Shown here one piece after another: positions 8,238 through 16,767 of a stretch of DNA of 64,000 nucleotides. Under the pieces are notes generated by a model. The model saw only the letters and a program-made list of their open reading frames with translations, did not search any database and was not told the origin of the DNA. Origin of the DNA: Duganella alba (GTDB lineage Bacteria; Pseudomonadota; Gammaproteobacteria; Burkholderiales; Burkholderiaceae_D). The position numbers and the translations under genes were made by a program. Positions within the stretch are counted from its first letter, which is position 1. Every line of letters begins with the position of its first letter. The stretch spans positions 124,001 to 188,000 of the forward strand of contig NZ_WKJN01000002.1 of the NCBI RefSeq assembly GCF_009674495.1, in the 5' to 3' direction.

Positions 8238-8615
8238 TTATTTTTTTTGCGCTTGCAGGTGGGTCAGTTCCTGTGCCACGGCACGCGAGACGATCTTCTC
8301 GATGGTGTCGTGCAGGCCGATGCGGATCTCGTTGGTCAGGTCATGCAGGGCATGGCTCAATACCTCCGCCATGCTGTCCTTGATGCGCTGCTCCAGCACG
8401 AAGTCCACGCGCGACTGTAACTGGTGCATGATGCGCACCGACAGGCGATGTTCCATGACGGCCCATTCGGCTTCGGTCCAGCCGTCGATGGCGTCGGCTT
8501 CCAGCTCGGCGGCGGCGGAGACGGGCGGCGGCGCGCCGCCGTCATCGCTCACCGGCTCTGCTTTCAGAACTTCCGTCAGGACAGGGATACTTGCGTCAAA
8601 CGATGCTTGGCTCAT
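8238..8615 (-). CDS. DUF2486-like protein downstream of holC
   Basis: 125 residues. It opens with the IPVLTEVL stretch typical of the Burkholderiales DUF2486-like proteins, followed by a Pro/Ala-rich acidic linker and a helical C-terminal half (MEHRLSVRIMHQLQSRVDFV onward). No signal or membrane segment is seen. Its ATG overlaps the holC stop as ATGA, so it is translationally coupled to the polymerase III chi gene. The function is unknown; the link to holC is conserved context in this group from memory. Confidence 0.65.
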   Translation of the reverse strand: MSQASFDASIPVLTEVLKAEPVSDDGGAPPPVSAAAELEADAIDGWTEAEWAVMEHRLSVRIMHQLQSRVDFVLEQRIKDSMAEVLSHALHDLTNEIRIGLHDTIEKIVSRAVAQELTHLQAQKK

Positions 8616-9043
8616 GATTTTCCTGTGACAAAGTGGGTCAGTGGATAGTCTTGCTGCTTGTATGCGACATAACGCTTGCGGCCGGCAGCCGCATCATCCT
8701 CTTCGGAGGAAATCACTTCGATCATGCGCGCGAACTGGTCCACATTCCGTGGACTGCGGCGCGACAAATTGACCAATAATTCTTTGTGCGTGTGTGGTAA
8801 TTCCGCCTCATCGCTGGCCGTCAACAGGATCGGCGTCTGCGCCGCCAGAGCATCGTCCGCGAGCACGTGCGGCAGGAAGTCGGTGGCGGAAAATGTCCAC
8901 ATCGCTGCATTAAGTTCTGCCAGTTGCGCATCATCTTCCGTCATCAGCACGACGCGGTTGTTGGCGGCCCAGGCCTTGCGCACGAGGCGGCAGGCGTAGC
9001 TCACTTTATCCGGTACATTGGTGTGGAAGTCGATGCGTGTCAT
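8612..9043 (-). CDS. holC: DNA polymerase III subunit chi
   Basis: 143 residues from the ATG at 9043; the reading frame continues to 9448, but that part overlaps the prlC gene and is not family-like. The sequence TRIDFHTNVPDKVSYACRLV with the later TDFLPHVLAD and PILLT segments matches HolC, which with psi links the clamp loader to SSB. The length is normal (about 145). It is followed by a coupled DUF2486-like gene, a common betaproteobacterial order. There are 82 bases to the upstream gene's stop. Confidence 0.88.
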   Translation of the reverse strand: MTRIDFHTNVPDKVSYACRLVRKAWAANNRVVLMTEDDAQLAELNAAMWTFSATDFLPHVLADDALAAQTPILLTASDEAELPHTHKELLVNLSRRSPRNVDQFARMIEVISSEEDDAAAGRKRYVAYKQQDYPLTHFVTGKS

Positions 9044-9125
9044 GGTGAATCCAGTGTATGCGAAAACGCCGCAAGCCGCTGGCATCGATGTTGCTACCGA
9101 GCGGCTTGCGTGGGGAGGAGAATTG

Positions 9126-11204
9126 TCAGGCTGCCATGCCGCTGTGGCGCAGCAGTGCGTCGATGCTCGGCTCGCGGCCGCGGAAGGCGGTGAACGATTC
9201 GAGCGCCGGGCGCGAACCGCCGACCGACAGGATTTCCGCGAGGTAGCGCTTGCCCGTTTCCGACACGGCGGCCGGCCCCAGTTTCTGTGCTTCCTCGAAC
9301 GCCGCGTAAGCATCGGCGGACAACACTTCGGCCCACTTATAGCTGTAGTAGCCCGCCGCGTAACCGCCGGCGAAGATGTGGCCGAACGAGTTCTGGAAGC
9401 GGTTGAACGACGGCGGAATGACCAGCGAGAATTTGCTGCGCACTTCATCGATCAGCTGCTGCACGGTCTTGCCGGTGCTGGCGTCGTAGTCGTAGTGCAG
9501 GTGCATGTCCAGCAGCGAGAATTCGACCTGGCGCAGCGTCTGCAAACCGGACTGGTAATTCTTCGCGGCCAGCATCTTGTCGTACAGCGCGCGCGGCAGC
9601 GGCTCGCCGGTGACGGTGTGCGCGGTCATGTGTTCCAGCACTTCCCATTCCCAGCAGAAGTTTTCCATGAATTGCGACGGCAGTTCGACCGCATCCCATT
9701 CCACGCCGGAGATGCCCGACACGCCCAGCTCGTCCACCTGCGTCAGCATGTGGTGCAGGCCGTGGCCGAATTCGTGGAACAGCGTGATCACTTCATCGTG
9801 CGTGAACAGCGATGGCTTGGCGACGCCGTCTTCCACCGCAGGCTCGGTGAAGTTGCAGGTCAGGTAGGCGATTGGCGTCTGTACATTGGTGGCGTCGGCG
9901 CGGCGGCCGCGCGCGTCGTCCATCCAGGCGCCGCCGGACTTGCCGGCGCGGGCGTACAGGTCGAGGTAGAACTGGCCGATCAGCTTGCCGTTGCGCTCGA
10001 TGCGGAAGAAGCGCACGTCCTTGTGCCACACCGGCGCGTCGTCGGTTTTGATTTCGACGTTGAACAGGTTCTGGATCAGGCGGAACAGGCCGTCGACCAC
10101 TTTCGGTTCAGGGAAGTACTGCTTCACTTCCTGCGCGGAGAAGGCGTAGCGCGCTTCCTGCAGCTTTTCCGATGCGTAGGGAATGTCCCAGGCTTTCAGA
10201 TCCTCGATGCCCAGCTTGTCCCTGGCGAAGGCGCGCAGTTCGGCCAGGTCTTTCTCGGCGAACGGGCGGGCGCGCTTGGCCAGGTCTTCCAGGAAGGCGA
10301 TCACTTCGTCGGGCGACTTGGCCATCTTCGGCACCAGCGAGACTTCAGCGAAGTTGTTATAGCCGAGCAGCTTGGCTTCCTCATCGCGCAGCTTCAGCAG
10401 CGTGACGATGTTCTGGGTGTTGTCCCAGTCTTCCTTCTTGCTGAACACCTCGCCCTGTTCGGACGCCTTGGTGGCGTTGGCGCGGTAGATGGTTTCGCGC
10501 AGTTCGCGCTTGTCGGCGAATTGCAGGATCGGGTAATAGGACGGGAAGTGCAGCGAGAATTCCCAGCCCTGTTTTTCGGATTTTTCGGCGGCGGCGCGGG
10601 CGGCGGACTTGACGTCGTCCGGCAGGCCGGCCAGGTCGGCTTCATCGGTGACCAGCAGCTTGTAGTCGTTGGTGGCGTCCAGCACGTTTTCCGAGAAGCG
10701 CGTGGAGGTCATCGCGTGTTCTTCCTGGATGGCGGCGAAGCGTTCCTTCTGGTCTTCCGGCAGCTCGGCGCCGCCCATGCGGAAATCGCGGATGGCGTTG
10801 TCGATGATGCGCTTGCGGGCCGGCGTCAGCGTGGCGAATTCGGCCGAGGCGCGCAATGCCTTGTACTTGGCGAACAGCGCTTCGTTCTGGCCCAGCTCGG
10901 TCCAGAACTCGGTGACCTTGGGCTGGTTCTCGTTGTAGACGGCGCGCAGTTCCGGCGTGTCGACCACGTTGTTCAGATGACTGACGATGCCCCAGGCGCG
11001 GCCCAGCAGCTCGGTGGCGTCTTCCAGCGGCGTGACGAAGCTGTTCCAGCTGACGTCGTCCGATGGCGCCTGCAATTGTTCGACCACGGCGCGGCTCTTG
11101 GCCAGCAGCTCGTCGATGGCCGGCGTCACATGCGCAGGCTGGATGGCGTCGAAACGCGGCAGACCCGAAAAATCGAGAAGAGGGTTGATAGCATCAGTAG
11201 TCAT
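9126..11204 (-). CDS. prlC: Oligopeptidase A, M3 family zinc metallopeptidase
   Basis: 692 residues, the usual length. The zinc site HEFGHGLHHML lies near residue 470, with the downstream Glu in GISGVEWDAVELPSQF as in the M3 family. The N-terminus NPLLDFSGLPRFDAIQPAHV is typical of oligopeptidase A (PrlC/OpdA), a cytoplasmic enzyme that degrades peptides, including cleaved signal peptides. No signal peptide is present. A partial REP-like element lies in the 71-base gap to folD upstream. Confidence 0.92.
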   Translation of the reverse strand: MTTDAINPLLDFSGLPRFDAIQPAHVTPAIDELLAKSRAVVEQLQAPSDDVSWNSFVTPLEDATELLGRAWGIVSHLNNVVDTPELRAVYNENQPKVTEFWTELGQNEALFAKYKALRASAEFATLTPARKRIIDNAIRDFRMGGAELPEDQKERFAAIQEEHAMTSTRFSENVLDATNDYKLLVTDEADLAGLPDDVKSAARAAAEKSEKQGWEFSLHFPSYYPILQFADKRELRETIYRANATKASEQGEVFSKKEDWDNTQNIVTLLKLRDEEAKLLGYNNFAEVSLVPKMAKSPDEVIAFLEDLAKRARPFAEKDLAELRAFARDKLGIEDLKAWDIPYASEKLQEARYAFSAQEVKQYFPEPKVVDGLFRLIQNLFNVEIKTDDAPVWHKDVRFFRIERNGKLIGQFYLDLYARAGKSGGAWMDDARGRRADATNVQTPIAYLTCNFTEPAVEDGVAKPSLFTHDEVITLFHEFGHGLHHMLTQVDELGVSGISGVEWDAVELPSQFMENFCWEWEVLEHMTAHTVTGEPLPRALYDKMLAAKNYQSGLQTLRQVEFSLLDMHLHYDYDASTGKTVQQLIDEVRSKFSLVIPPSFNRFQNSFGHIFAGGYAAGYYSYKWAEVLSADAYAAFEEAQKLGPAAVSETGKRYLAEILSVGGSRPALESFTAFRGREPSIDALLRHSGMAA

Positions 11205-11244
11205 AGTCAGATCCGTTTAATTTACGTGCGCTCGCGGCACCGTT

Positions 11245-11276
11245 TACCCCGCACACCGCATACAGGGGTCTGGGGT
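11245..11276 (+). repeat. REP-like element, truncated copy
   Basis: TACCCCGCACACCGC matches the flank of copy 1, followed by GGGGTCTGGGG where the palindrome should be. It looks like a decayed copy and touches the folD stop codon at 11276. Confidence 0.6.
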
Positions 11277-12121
11277 TAAGTGCGCTCAGCCGCTTCCACC
11301 GTGTTCATCAGCAGCATGGTGATGGTCATCGGACCCACACCACCCGGCACCGGTGTGATGTGCGACGCCACTTCCTTGATGCCGTTGAAATCCACGTCGC
11401 CGCACAGCTTGCCGTCTTCGTCACGGTTGATGCCGACGTCGATCACGATCGCGCCCGGTTTCACCATGTCGGCAGTCAGGGTATTGCGGCGGCCGGTTGC
11501 GGCCACGACCACGTCCGCCTGGCGGGTGTACACGCCGATGTCCGGAGTCGCACTATGGCAGATGGTGACGGTGGCGTTCGCTTGCAAGAGCAGCAGGCCC
11601 ATCGGCTTGCCCACCGTATTGCTACGGCCGATCACCACCGCGTGCTTGCCGCGCAGGTCGACGCCGGTGCTTTCGATCAGCTTCATGCAGCCATACGGCG
11701 TGCAAGGGCGGAAACCTTCCAGGCCGGTCATCAGCTCGCCGGCGCTCAGCACCGAATAGCCGTCCACATCTTTCTTGGTGGAGATGGCCTCGATGACCTT
11801 GTGCGGGTTAATGTGTTTGGGCAGCGGCATTTGCACCAGAATGCCGTGGATGGCCGGATCGGCGTTCAACTGGGCGATACGGTCCAGCAGCGCGGTTTCG
11901 GTCAGATCGGCCGGGTACTGGTCCTTGAGCGAATAGAAACCGGCGTCCTCGCAAGCCTTGACCTTGTTGCGTACATAAACATGGCTGGCCGGATCGTCGC
12001 CGACAATAATCACGGCCAGGCCGGGTTGCTTGCCTTTGGCGGTGAGGGCGGCAGCACGTGCAGCAATTTCAGTGCGCAGTTTTTTGGAGAGGGCGATTCC
12101 GTCGATCAGTTGAGCAGGCAT
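11276..12121 (-). CDS. folD: Bifunctional methylenetetrahydrofolate dehydrogenase/cyclohydrolase
   Basis: 281 residues. The family signatures are clear: [17 protein letters not shown] with the YVRNK-type active-site Lys, QMPLPKHI, the Asp/Lys pair in KKDVDGYSV, and the NADP-binding [13 protein letters not shown] loop. FolD interconverts 5,10-methylene-, methenyl- and 10-formyl-tetrahydrofolate in the cytoplasm. Length and order are normal. It is divergent from the pyruvate dehydrogenase operon, with 265 bases between them. Confidence 0.95.
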   Translation of the reverse strand: MPAQLIDGIALSKKLRTEIAARAAALTAKGKQPGLAVIIVGDDPASHVYVRNKVKACEDAGFYSLKDQYPADLTETALLDRIAQLNADPAIHGILVQMPLPKHINPHKVIEAISTKKDVDGYSVLSAGELMTGLEGFRPCTPYGCMKLIESTGVDLRGKHAVVIGRSNTVGKPMGLLLLQANATVTICHSATPDIGVYTRQADVVVAATGRRNTLTADMVKPGAIVIDVGINRDEDGKLCGDVDFNGIKEVASHITPVPGGVGPMTITMLLMNTVEAAERT

Positions 12122-12261
12122 GATTTAACCAGAGTGGTAGAGGGAGAACAGCATTATAAGGCCGCACAGCTCATCCCGCCTCGTTTTCAGCGTTTGCGCC
12201 ATGCTGCACTGCACAAGGTTTTCATAGGGAAATCCCATAATATGAAATGCCTTATCGTAAT

Positions 12262-12290
12262 TTGAAAAAGCCAAAATAGACTGCTAGAAT
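12262..12290 (+). promoter_or_regulatory. Sigma70-type promoter of the aceE operon
   Basis: TTGAAA at 12262-12267, a 17-base spacer and TAGAAT at 12285-12290. This leaves a ~90-base leader before the aceE ATG, which has a CAGGAG ribosome site. The rest of the 12122-12386 gap is AT-rich with no gene. Confidence 0.7.
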
Positions 12291-12386
12291 CCCCACACGT
12301 CATTAAAGTAATAGTAAATAATCAGCAAATTCTTTACCCGGAAGCCGCATGGTTCGGGGCACATCTCAACTCAGGAGACTTAATAC

Positions 12387-15077
12387 ATGTCAGCTCAACT
12401 TGACCAGGTAACGGCAAACACCGACCCTGATTCGCAAGAAACCAAAGAATGGTTGGATTCCCTGGCCGCAGTGCTGGAACAAGAGGGCCCTGATCGTGCT
12501 CATTACCTGCTGGAACGCCTGATTGACCTGGCCCGCCAAAGCGGCTCGGACATCCCGTTCTCGGCCAATACCGCTTACGTTAACACCATTCCCCTGAGCC
12601 AGGAGCAGCATTGCCCAGGCAACCTGGAATACGAAGAAAAACTGCGCTCGTGGATGCGCTGGAACGCCATGGCGATGGTCGTCAAGGCCAACCGCTTCGA
12701 CGGCGACCTCGGTGGCCACCTGTCCTCGTTCGCCTCGCTGGCCAACATGCTGGGCATCGGCTTCAACCACTTCTGGAAAGCGCCAAGCGAAAATCACGGC
12801 GGCGACCTGCTGTACATCCAGGGCCACTCGTCGCCAGGCGTCTACGCCCGCGCCTTCCTGGAAGGCCGTCTGACCGAAGACCAGTTGCTGCACTTCCGTC
12901 GCGAAGTCGACGGTGGCGGCCTGTCGTCGTATCCGCACCCGAAACTGATGCCAAGCTTCTGGCAGTTCCCGACCGTGTCGATGGGCCTGGGCCCGCTGAT
13001 GGCGATCTACCAGGCACGCTTCCTGAAGTACCTGCACGCGCGCTCGATCGCCGACACCACCGACCGCAAGGTCTGGGCATTCTGCGGCGACGGCGAGATG
13101 GACGAGCCGGAATCGCTGGGCGCGATCGGCATGGCCGCCCGCGAGAAGCTGGACAACCTGGTCATCGTCGTCAACTGCAACCTGCAGCGCCTGGACGGCC
13201 CGGTGCGCGGCAACGGCAAGATCATCCAGGAACTGGAAGGCGAATTCCGTGGCGCCGGCTGGAACGTGGTCAAAGTCATCTGGGGTCCAGGTTGGGACGC
13301 GCTGCTGGCCAAGGATAAAGAAGGCATCCTGCGCAAAGTGATGATGGAAACCGTCGACGGCGAGTACCAGAATTACAAGGCCAAAGACGGTGCCTACGTG
13401 CGCAAGCACTTCTTCGGCAAGCATCCAAAGCTGTTGGAGATGGTTGCCAACATGACCGACGACGACATCTGGCGTCTGACCCGTGGCGGTCACGATCCGC
13501 ACAAGATCTACGCGGCGTTCAAGGTCGCACAGGAACACAAAGGCCAACCGACCGTCCTGCTGGTGAAAACCATCAAGGGCTTCGGCATGGGCAAGCACGG
13601 CGAAGCACGCAACACCGCGCACAACACCAAGAAGCTGACCGACGAAGCCGTGCGCGAAATGCGCGACCGCTACTCGATCCCGATTCCGGACGATCAACTG
13701 GCCGACATCCCGTTCTACAAGCCAGCCGACGACGCACCGGAAATCAAGTACCTGCACGAGCGCCGCGCCGCGCTGGGCGGCTACCTGCCGGCCCGTCGCC
13801 AGCACGCTGACGAGAAGCTGACCGTTCCTCCTCTGAGCGCCTTCCAGAACGTCCTGGACGCCACCGCCGAAGGCCGTGAAGTGTCGTCGACCCAGGCTTA
13901 CGTGCGTATCCTGACCACGCTGCTGAAAGACCAGAGCGTCGGCCCACGTATCGTGCCAGTGCTGGTCGATGAATCGCGTACCTTCGGTATGGAAGGTCTG
14001 TTCCGCCAGGTCGGTATCTTCAACCAGCAAGGTCAGTTGTACGAGCCGGTCGACAAAGACCAGGTGATGTACTACCGCGAAGACAAGGCTGGCCAGATCC
14101 TGCAAGAGGGTATCAATGAAGCCGGTGGTATGAGCTCGTGGATCGCTGCTGCGACTTCGTACTCGACCAACAACCGCGTGATGATCCCGTTCTATACCTA
14201 CTACTCGATGTTCGGTATGCAGCGTATCGGCGATCTGGTGTGGGCAGCGGCCGACATGCGCGCGCGCGGCTTCCTGATGGGCGGCACCGCCGGCCGTACC
14301 ACGCTGAACGGCGAAGGCCTGCAGCACGAAGACGGCCATAGCCACCTGTTCGCAGCGGCTGTGCCAAACTGCATGCCGTACGATCCGACCTTCGGTCACG
14401 AGCTGGCAGTGATTATTCAAGACGGTATGCGCCGCATGGTGGAAGAACAGGAAGACGTGTTCTACTACATCACCATCATGAACGAGAACTACCCGCACCC
14501 AGGCATCAAGCCAGGCCAGGAAGAGGGCATCCTGAAAGGTATGTACCTGCTGCAGGAAGGCGACAAGAAAGCCAAGCAGCGCGTGCAGCTGATCGGTTCC
14601 GGCACCATTCTGCGCGAGTCGATCTTCGCTCAGGAACTGCTGCTGAACGATTGGGGCATCGCCGCCGACGTGTGGTCCGCTCCTTCGCTGACCCTGGTGG
14701 CACGCGATGGCCAGGACGCCGAGCGTTGGAACCTGGTCAACCCGACCGCAGAACAGCGCGTGCCTTACGTCTCGCAACTGCTGAAGGATACGCAAGGTCC
14801 GATCGTTGCGACGACCGACTACATGCGCGCGTTTGCTGAACAGATCCGCGCCTTCATTCCTAAAGACCGCACCTACCGCGTTCTGGGCACCGATGGTTTC
14901 GGCCGTTCGGACAGCCGCGCCAAGCTGCGTGAGTTCTTTGAGGTGAACCGTTACTACATCACGGTCGCCGCACTGAAATCGCTGGCTGAAGAAGGCAAGA
15001 TCGATGCGAAAGTGGTTGAACAGGCTGTGGCCAAGTACAACCTCGATCCAAACAAGCCAAATCCGGTGACCCAATAA
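12387..15077 (+). CDS. aceE: Pyruvate dehydrogenase E1 component (homodimeric type)
   Basis: 896 residues, the usual size of the one-chain E1 found in gamma- and betaproteobacteria. The thiamine diphosphate site GDGEMDEPESLGA is near residue 231 and continues to VIVVNCNLQRLDGPVRGN. The N-terminus holds the EWLDSLAAVLEQEG region used for E2 binding. It decarboxylates pyruvate and passes the acetyl group to E2 lipoyl arms in the cytoplasm. It is first in an operon with aceF (19 bases) and lpdA. Confidence 0.97.
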   Translation: MSAQLDQVTANTDPDSQETKEWLDSLAAVLEQEGPDRAHYLLERLIDLARQSGSDIPFSANTAYVNTIPLSQEQHCPGNLEYEEKLRSWMRWNAMAMVVKANRFDGDLGGHLSSFASLANMLGIGFNHFWKAPSENHGGDLLYIQGHSSPGVYARAFLEGRLTEDQLLHFRREVDGGGLSSYPHPKLMPSFWQFPTVSMGLGPLMAIYQARFLKYLHARSIADTTDRKVWAFCGDGEMDEPESLGAIGMAAREKLDNLVIVVNCNLQRLDGPVRGNGKIIQELEGEFRGAGWNVVKVIWGPGWDALLAKDKEGILRKVMMETVDGEYQNYKAKDGAYVRKHFFGKHPKLLEMVANMTDDDIWRLTRGGHDPHKIYAAFKVAQEHKGQPTVLLVKTIKGFGMGKHGEARNTAHNTKKLTDEAVREMRDRYSIPIPDDQLADIPFYKPADDAPEIKYLHERRAALGGYLPARRQHADEKLTVPPLSAFQNVLDATAEGREVSSTQAYVRILTTLLKDQSVGPRIVPVLVDESRTFGMEGLFRQVGIFNQQGQLYEPVDKDQVMYYREDKAGQILQEGINEAGGMSSWIAAATSYSTNNRVMIPFYTYYSMFGMQRIGDLVWAAADMRARGFLMGGTAGRTTLNGEGLQHEDGHSHLFAAAVPNCMPYDPTFGHELAVIIQDGMRRMVEEQEDVFYYITIMNENYPHPGIKPGQEEGILKGMYLLQEGDKKAKQRVQLIGSGTILRESIFAQELLLNDWGIAADVWSAPSLTLVARDGQDAERWNLVNPTAEQRVPYVSQLLKDTQGPIVATTDYMRAFAEQIRAFIPKDRTYRVLGTDGFGRSDSRAKLREFFEVNRYYITVAALKSLAEEGKIDAKVVEQAVAKYNLDPNKPNPVTQ

Positions 15078-15096
15078 TTAGAACGGAGCAAACGCT

Positions 15097-16758
15097 ATGA
15101 GCATTGTGGAAGTTAAAGTCCCGGATATCGGCGATTTCAAGGAAGTTGAGATCATCGAGGTGATGGTTAAAGCTGGCGACACCATCAAGGTCGATCAGTC
15201 GCTGATCACCGTTGAATCGGATAAGGCCAGCATGGAGATTCCTTCGTCCGCCGCCGGCGTGGTGAAAGAGATCAAAGTGAAGGTTGGCGAGAAGGTTGCC
15301 ATGGGTTCGCTGGTGCTGCTGCTGGAAGCTGACGGCGCCGCCGCCGCACCGGCTGCTGCTCCTGCGCCGGCTCCTGCCGCCGCCGCGCCAGCACCTGCAC
15401 CTGCCGCCGCTGCGGCCCCGGCGCCTGCGCCGGCAGCATCGGCCGGCCCGGTCGACGTCAAAGTACCGGACATCGGCGACTTCAAGGAAGTGGAAGTCAT
15501 CGAAGTCATGGTCAAGGTTGGCGACACCATCAAGGTCGATCAGTCGCTGCTGACCGTTGAATCGGACAAGGCCAGCATGGAAATCCCATCGTCGCACGCC
15601 GGCGTGGTGAAAGAAGTGAAGGTCAAGGTCGGCGACAAGGTTGCCATGGGCACGATCGTGTTCGTGGTGGACGCGGTTGGTGGTCCAGCTGCCGCACCTG
15701 CCGCCGCAGCGCCTGCAGCCGCCGCTGCGCCAGCGCCGGCCGCCGCGCTGTCGCCAGCACCTGCACCGGCTGCCGCTGCCGCCGCGCCGACCGCATCGCA
15801 AGGCTCGGTCACCACCGGCAAACTGGCGCACGCATCGCCATCGATCCGCAAGTTCGCCCGCGAACTGGGCGTGGACCTGGGCAAGGTGCCAGGTTCCGGT
15901 CCTAAAGGCCGCATCACCCAGATCGACGTGCAGAATTACGTCAAGGGCGTGATCGCCGGCACCGTGGCTGCACCTTCGGGCGCCGCTGGTGGTGCCGTCG
16001 GTGGCGGCGGCAACTTCAGCGTGCTGCCATGGCCGTCGCTGGACTTCAGCAAATTCGGCGAAACCGAACTGCTGCCGCTGTCGCGCATCAAGAAGATCTC
16101 CGGTCCCAACCTGCACCGCAACTGGGTCCAGATCCCGCATGTCACGCAATTCGACGACGCGGACATCACCGACCTGGAAGCCTTCCGCGTTGAATCCAAC
16201 GCCGCTACCGCCAAGAACAAGGACGCCACCAAGCTGACCATGCTGGCCTTCGTGATCAAGGCATCGGTCGCCGCGCTGAAGAAATTCCCGACCTTCAATT
16301 CGTCGCTGGACGAAAAAGGCGAGAACCTGATTCTGAAGAAGTACTACAACATCGGCTTCGCCGCCGATACGCCGAACGGCCTGGTTGTCCCGGTGATCAA
16401 AAACGCCGACCAGAAATCGGTCACGCAGATCGCCAAGGAAATGACCGAACTGTCGCTGCAAGCGCGCGAAGGCAAGCTGAAACCGACCGACATGCAAGGC
16501 GCGACCTTCACCATCTCGTCGCTGGGCGGCATCGGCGGTACGCACTTTACGCCTATCGTCAACGCGCCGGAAGTGGCGATCCTGGGCTTGTCCAAGGCAT
16601 CGCTCAAGCCGGTGTGGGACGGCAAGGCATTCCAGCCACGCCTGCTGATGGGCACCTCGCTGTCCTACGACCACCGCGTGGTCGATGGCGCGATGGGCGC
16701 GCGCTTCTCCGTGTACCTGAGCGAAGTGCTCGGCGACATGCGTAAAATTCTGCTGTAA
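15097..16758 (+). CDS. aceF: Dihydrolipoamide acetyltransferase E2 with two lipoyl domains
   Basis: 553 residues. Lipoyl domain 1 is at about 2-77 and lipoyl domain 2 at about 120-195, each with the ESDKAS lipoylation motif. Between and after them run Ala/Pro-rich flexible linkers. A peripheral-subunit-binding domain (ASPSIRKFARELGVDLGKVP) is near residue 248, and a catalytic domain ends with SYDHRVVDGAMGARF carrying the HxxxDG active site. It transfers acetyl to CoA and forms the complex core. The two lipoyl domains and the one in lpdA are nearly identical in DNA. Confidence 0.97.
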   Translation: MSIVEVKVPDIGDFKEVEIIEVMVKAGDTIKVDQSLITVESDKASMEIPSSAAGVVKEIKVKVGEKVAMGSLVLLLEADGAAAAPAAAPAPAPAAAAPAPAPAAAAAPAPAPAASAGPVDVKVPDIGDFKEVEVIEVMVKVGDTIKVDQSLLTVESDKASMEIPSSHAGVVKEVKVKVGDKVAMGTIVFVVDAVGGPAAAPAAAAPAAAAAPAPAAALSPAPAPAAAAAAPTASQGSVTTGKLAHASPSIRKFARELGVDLGKVPGSGPKGRITQIDVQNYVKGVIAGTVAAPSGAAGGAVGGGGNFSVLPWPSLDFSKFGETELLPLSRIKKISGPNLHRNWVQIPHVTQFDDADITDLEAFRVESNAATAKNKDATKLTMLAFVIKASVAALKKFPTFNSSLDEKGENLILKKYYNIGFAADTPNGLVVPVIKNADQKSVTQIAKEMTELSLQAREGKLKPTDMQGATFTISSLGGIGGTHFTPIVNAPEVAILGLSKASLKPVWDGKAFQPRLLMGTSLSYDHRVVDGAMGARFSVYLSEVLGDMRKILL

Positions 16759-16767
16759 GGAGCCATG

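Noticed and set aside
9018-11279. A 753-codon plus-strand frame over prlC
   Set aside because: Antisense of the oligopeptidase A gene; no family motif or ribosome site.
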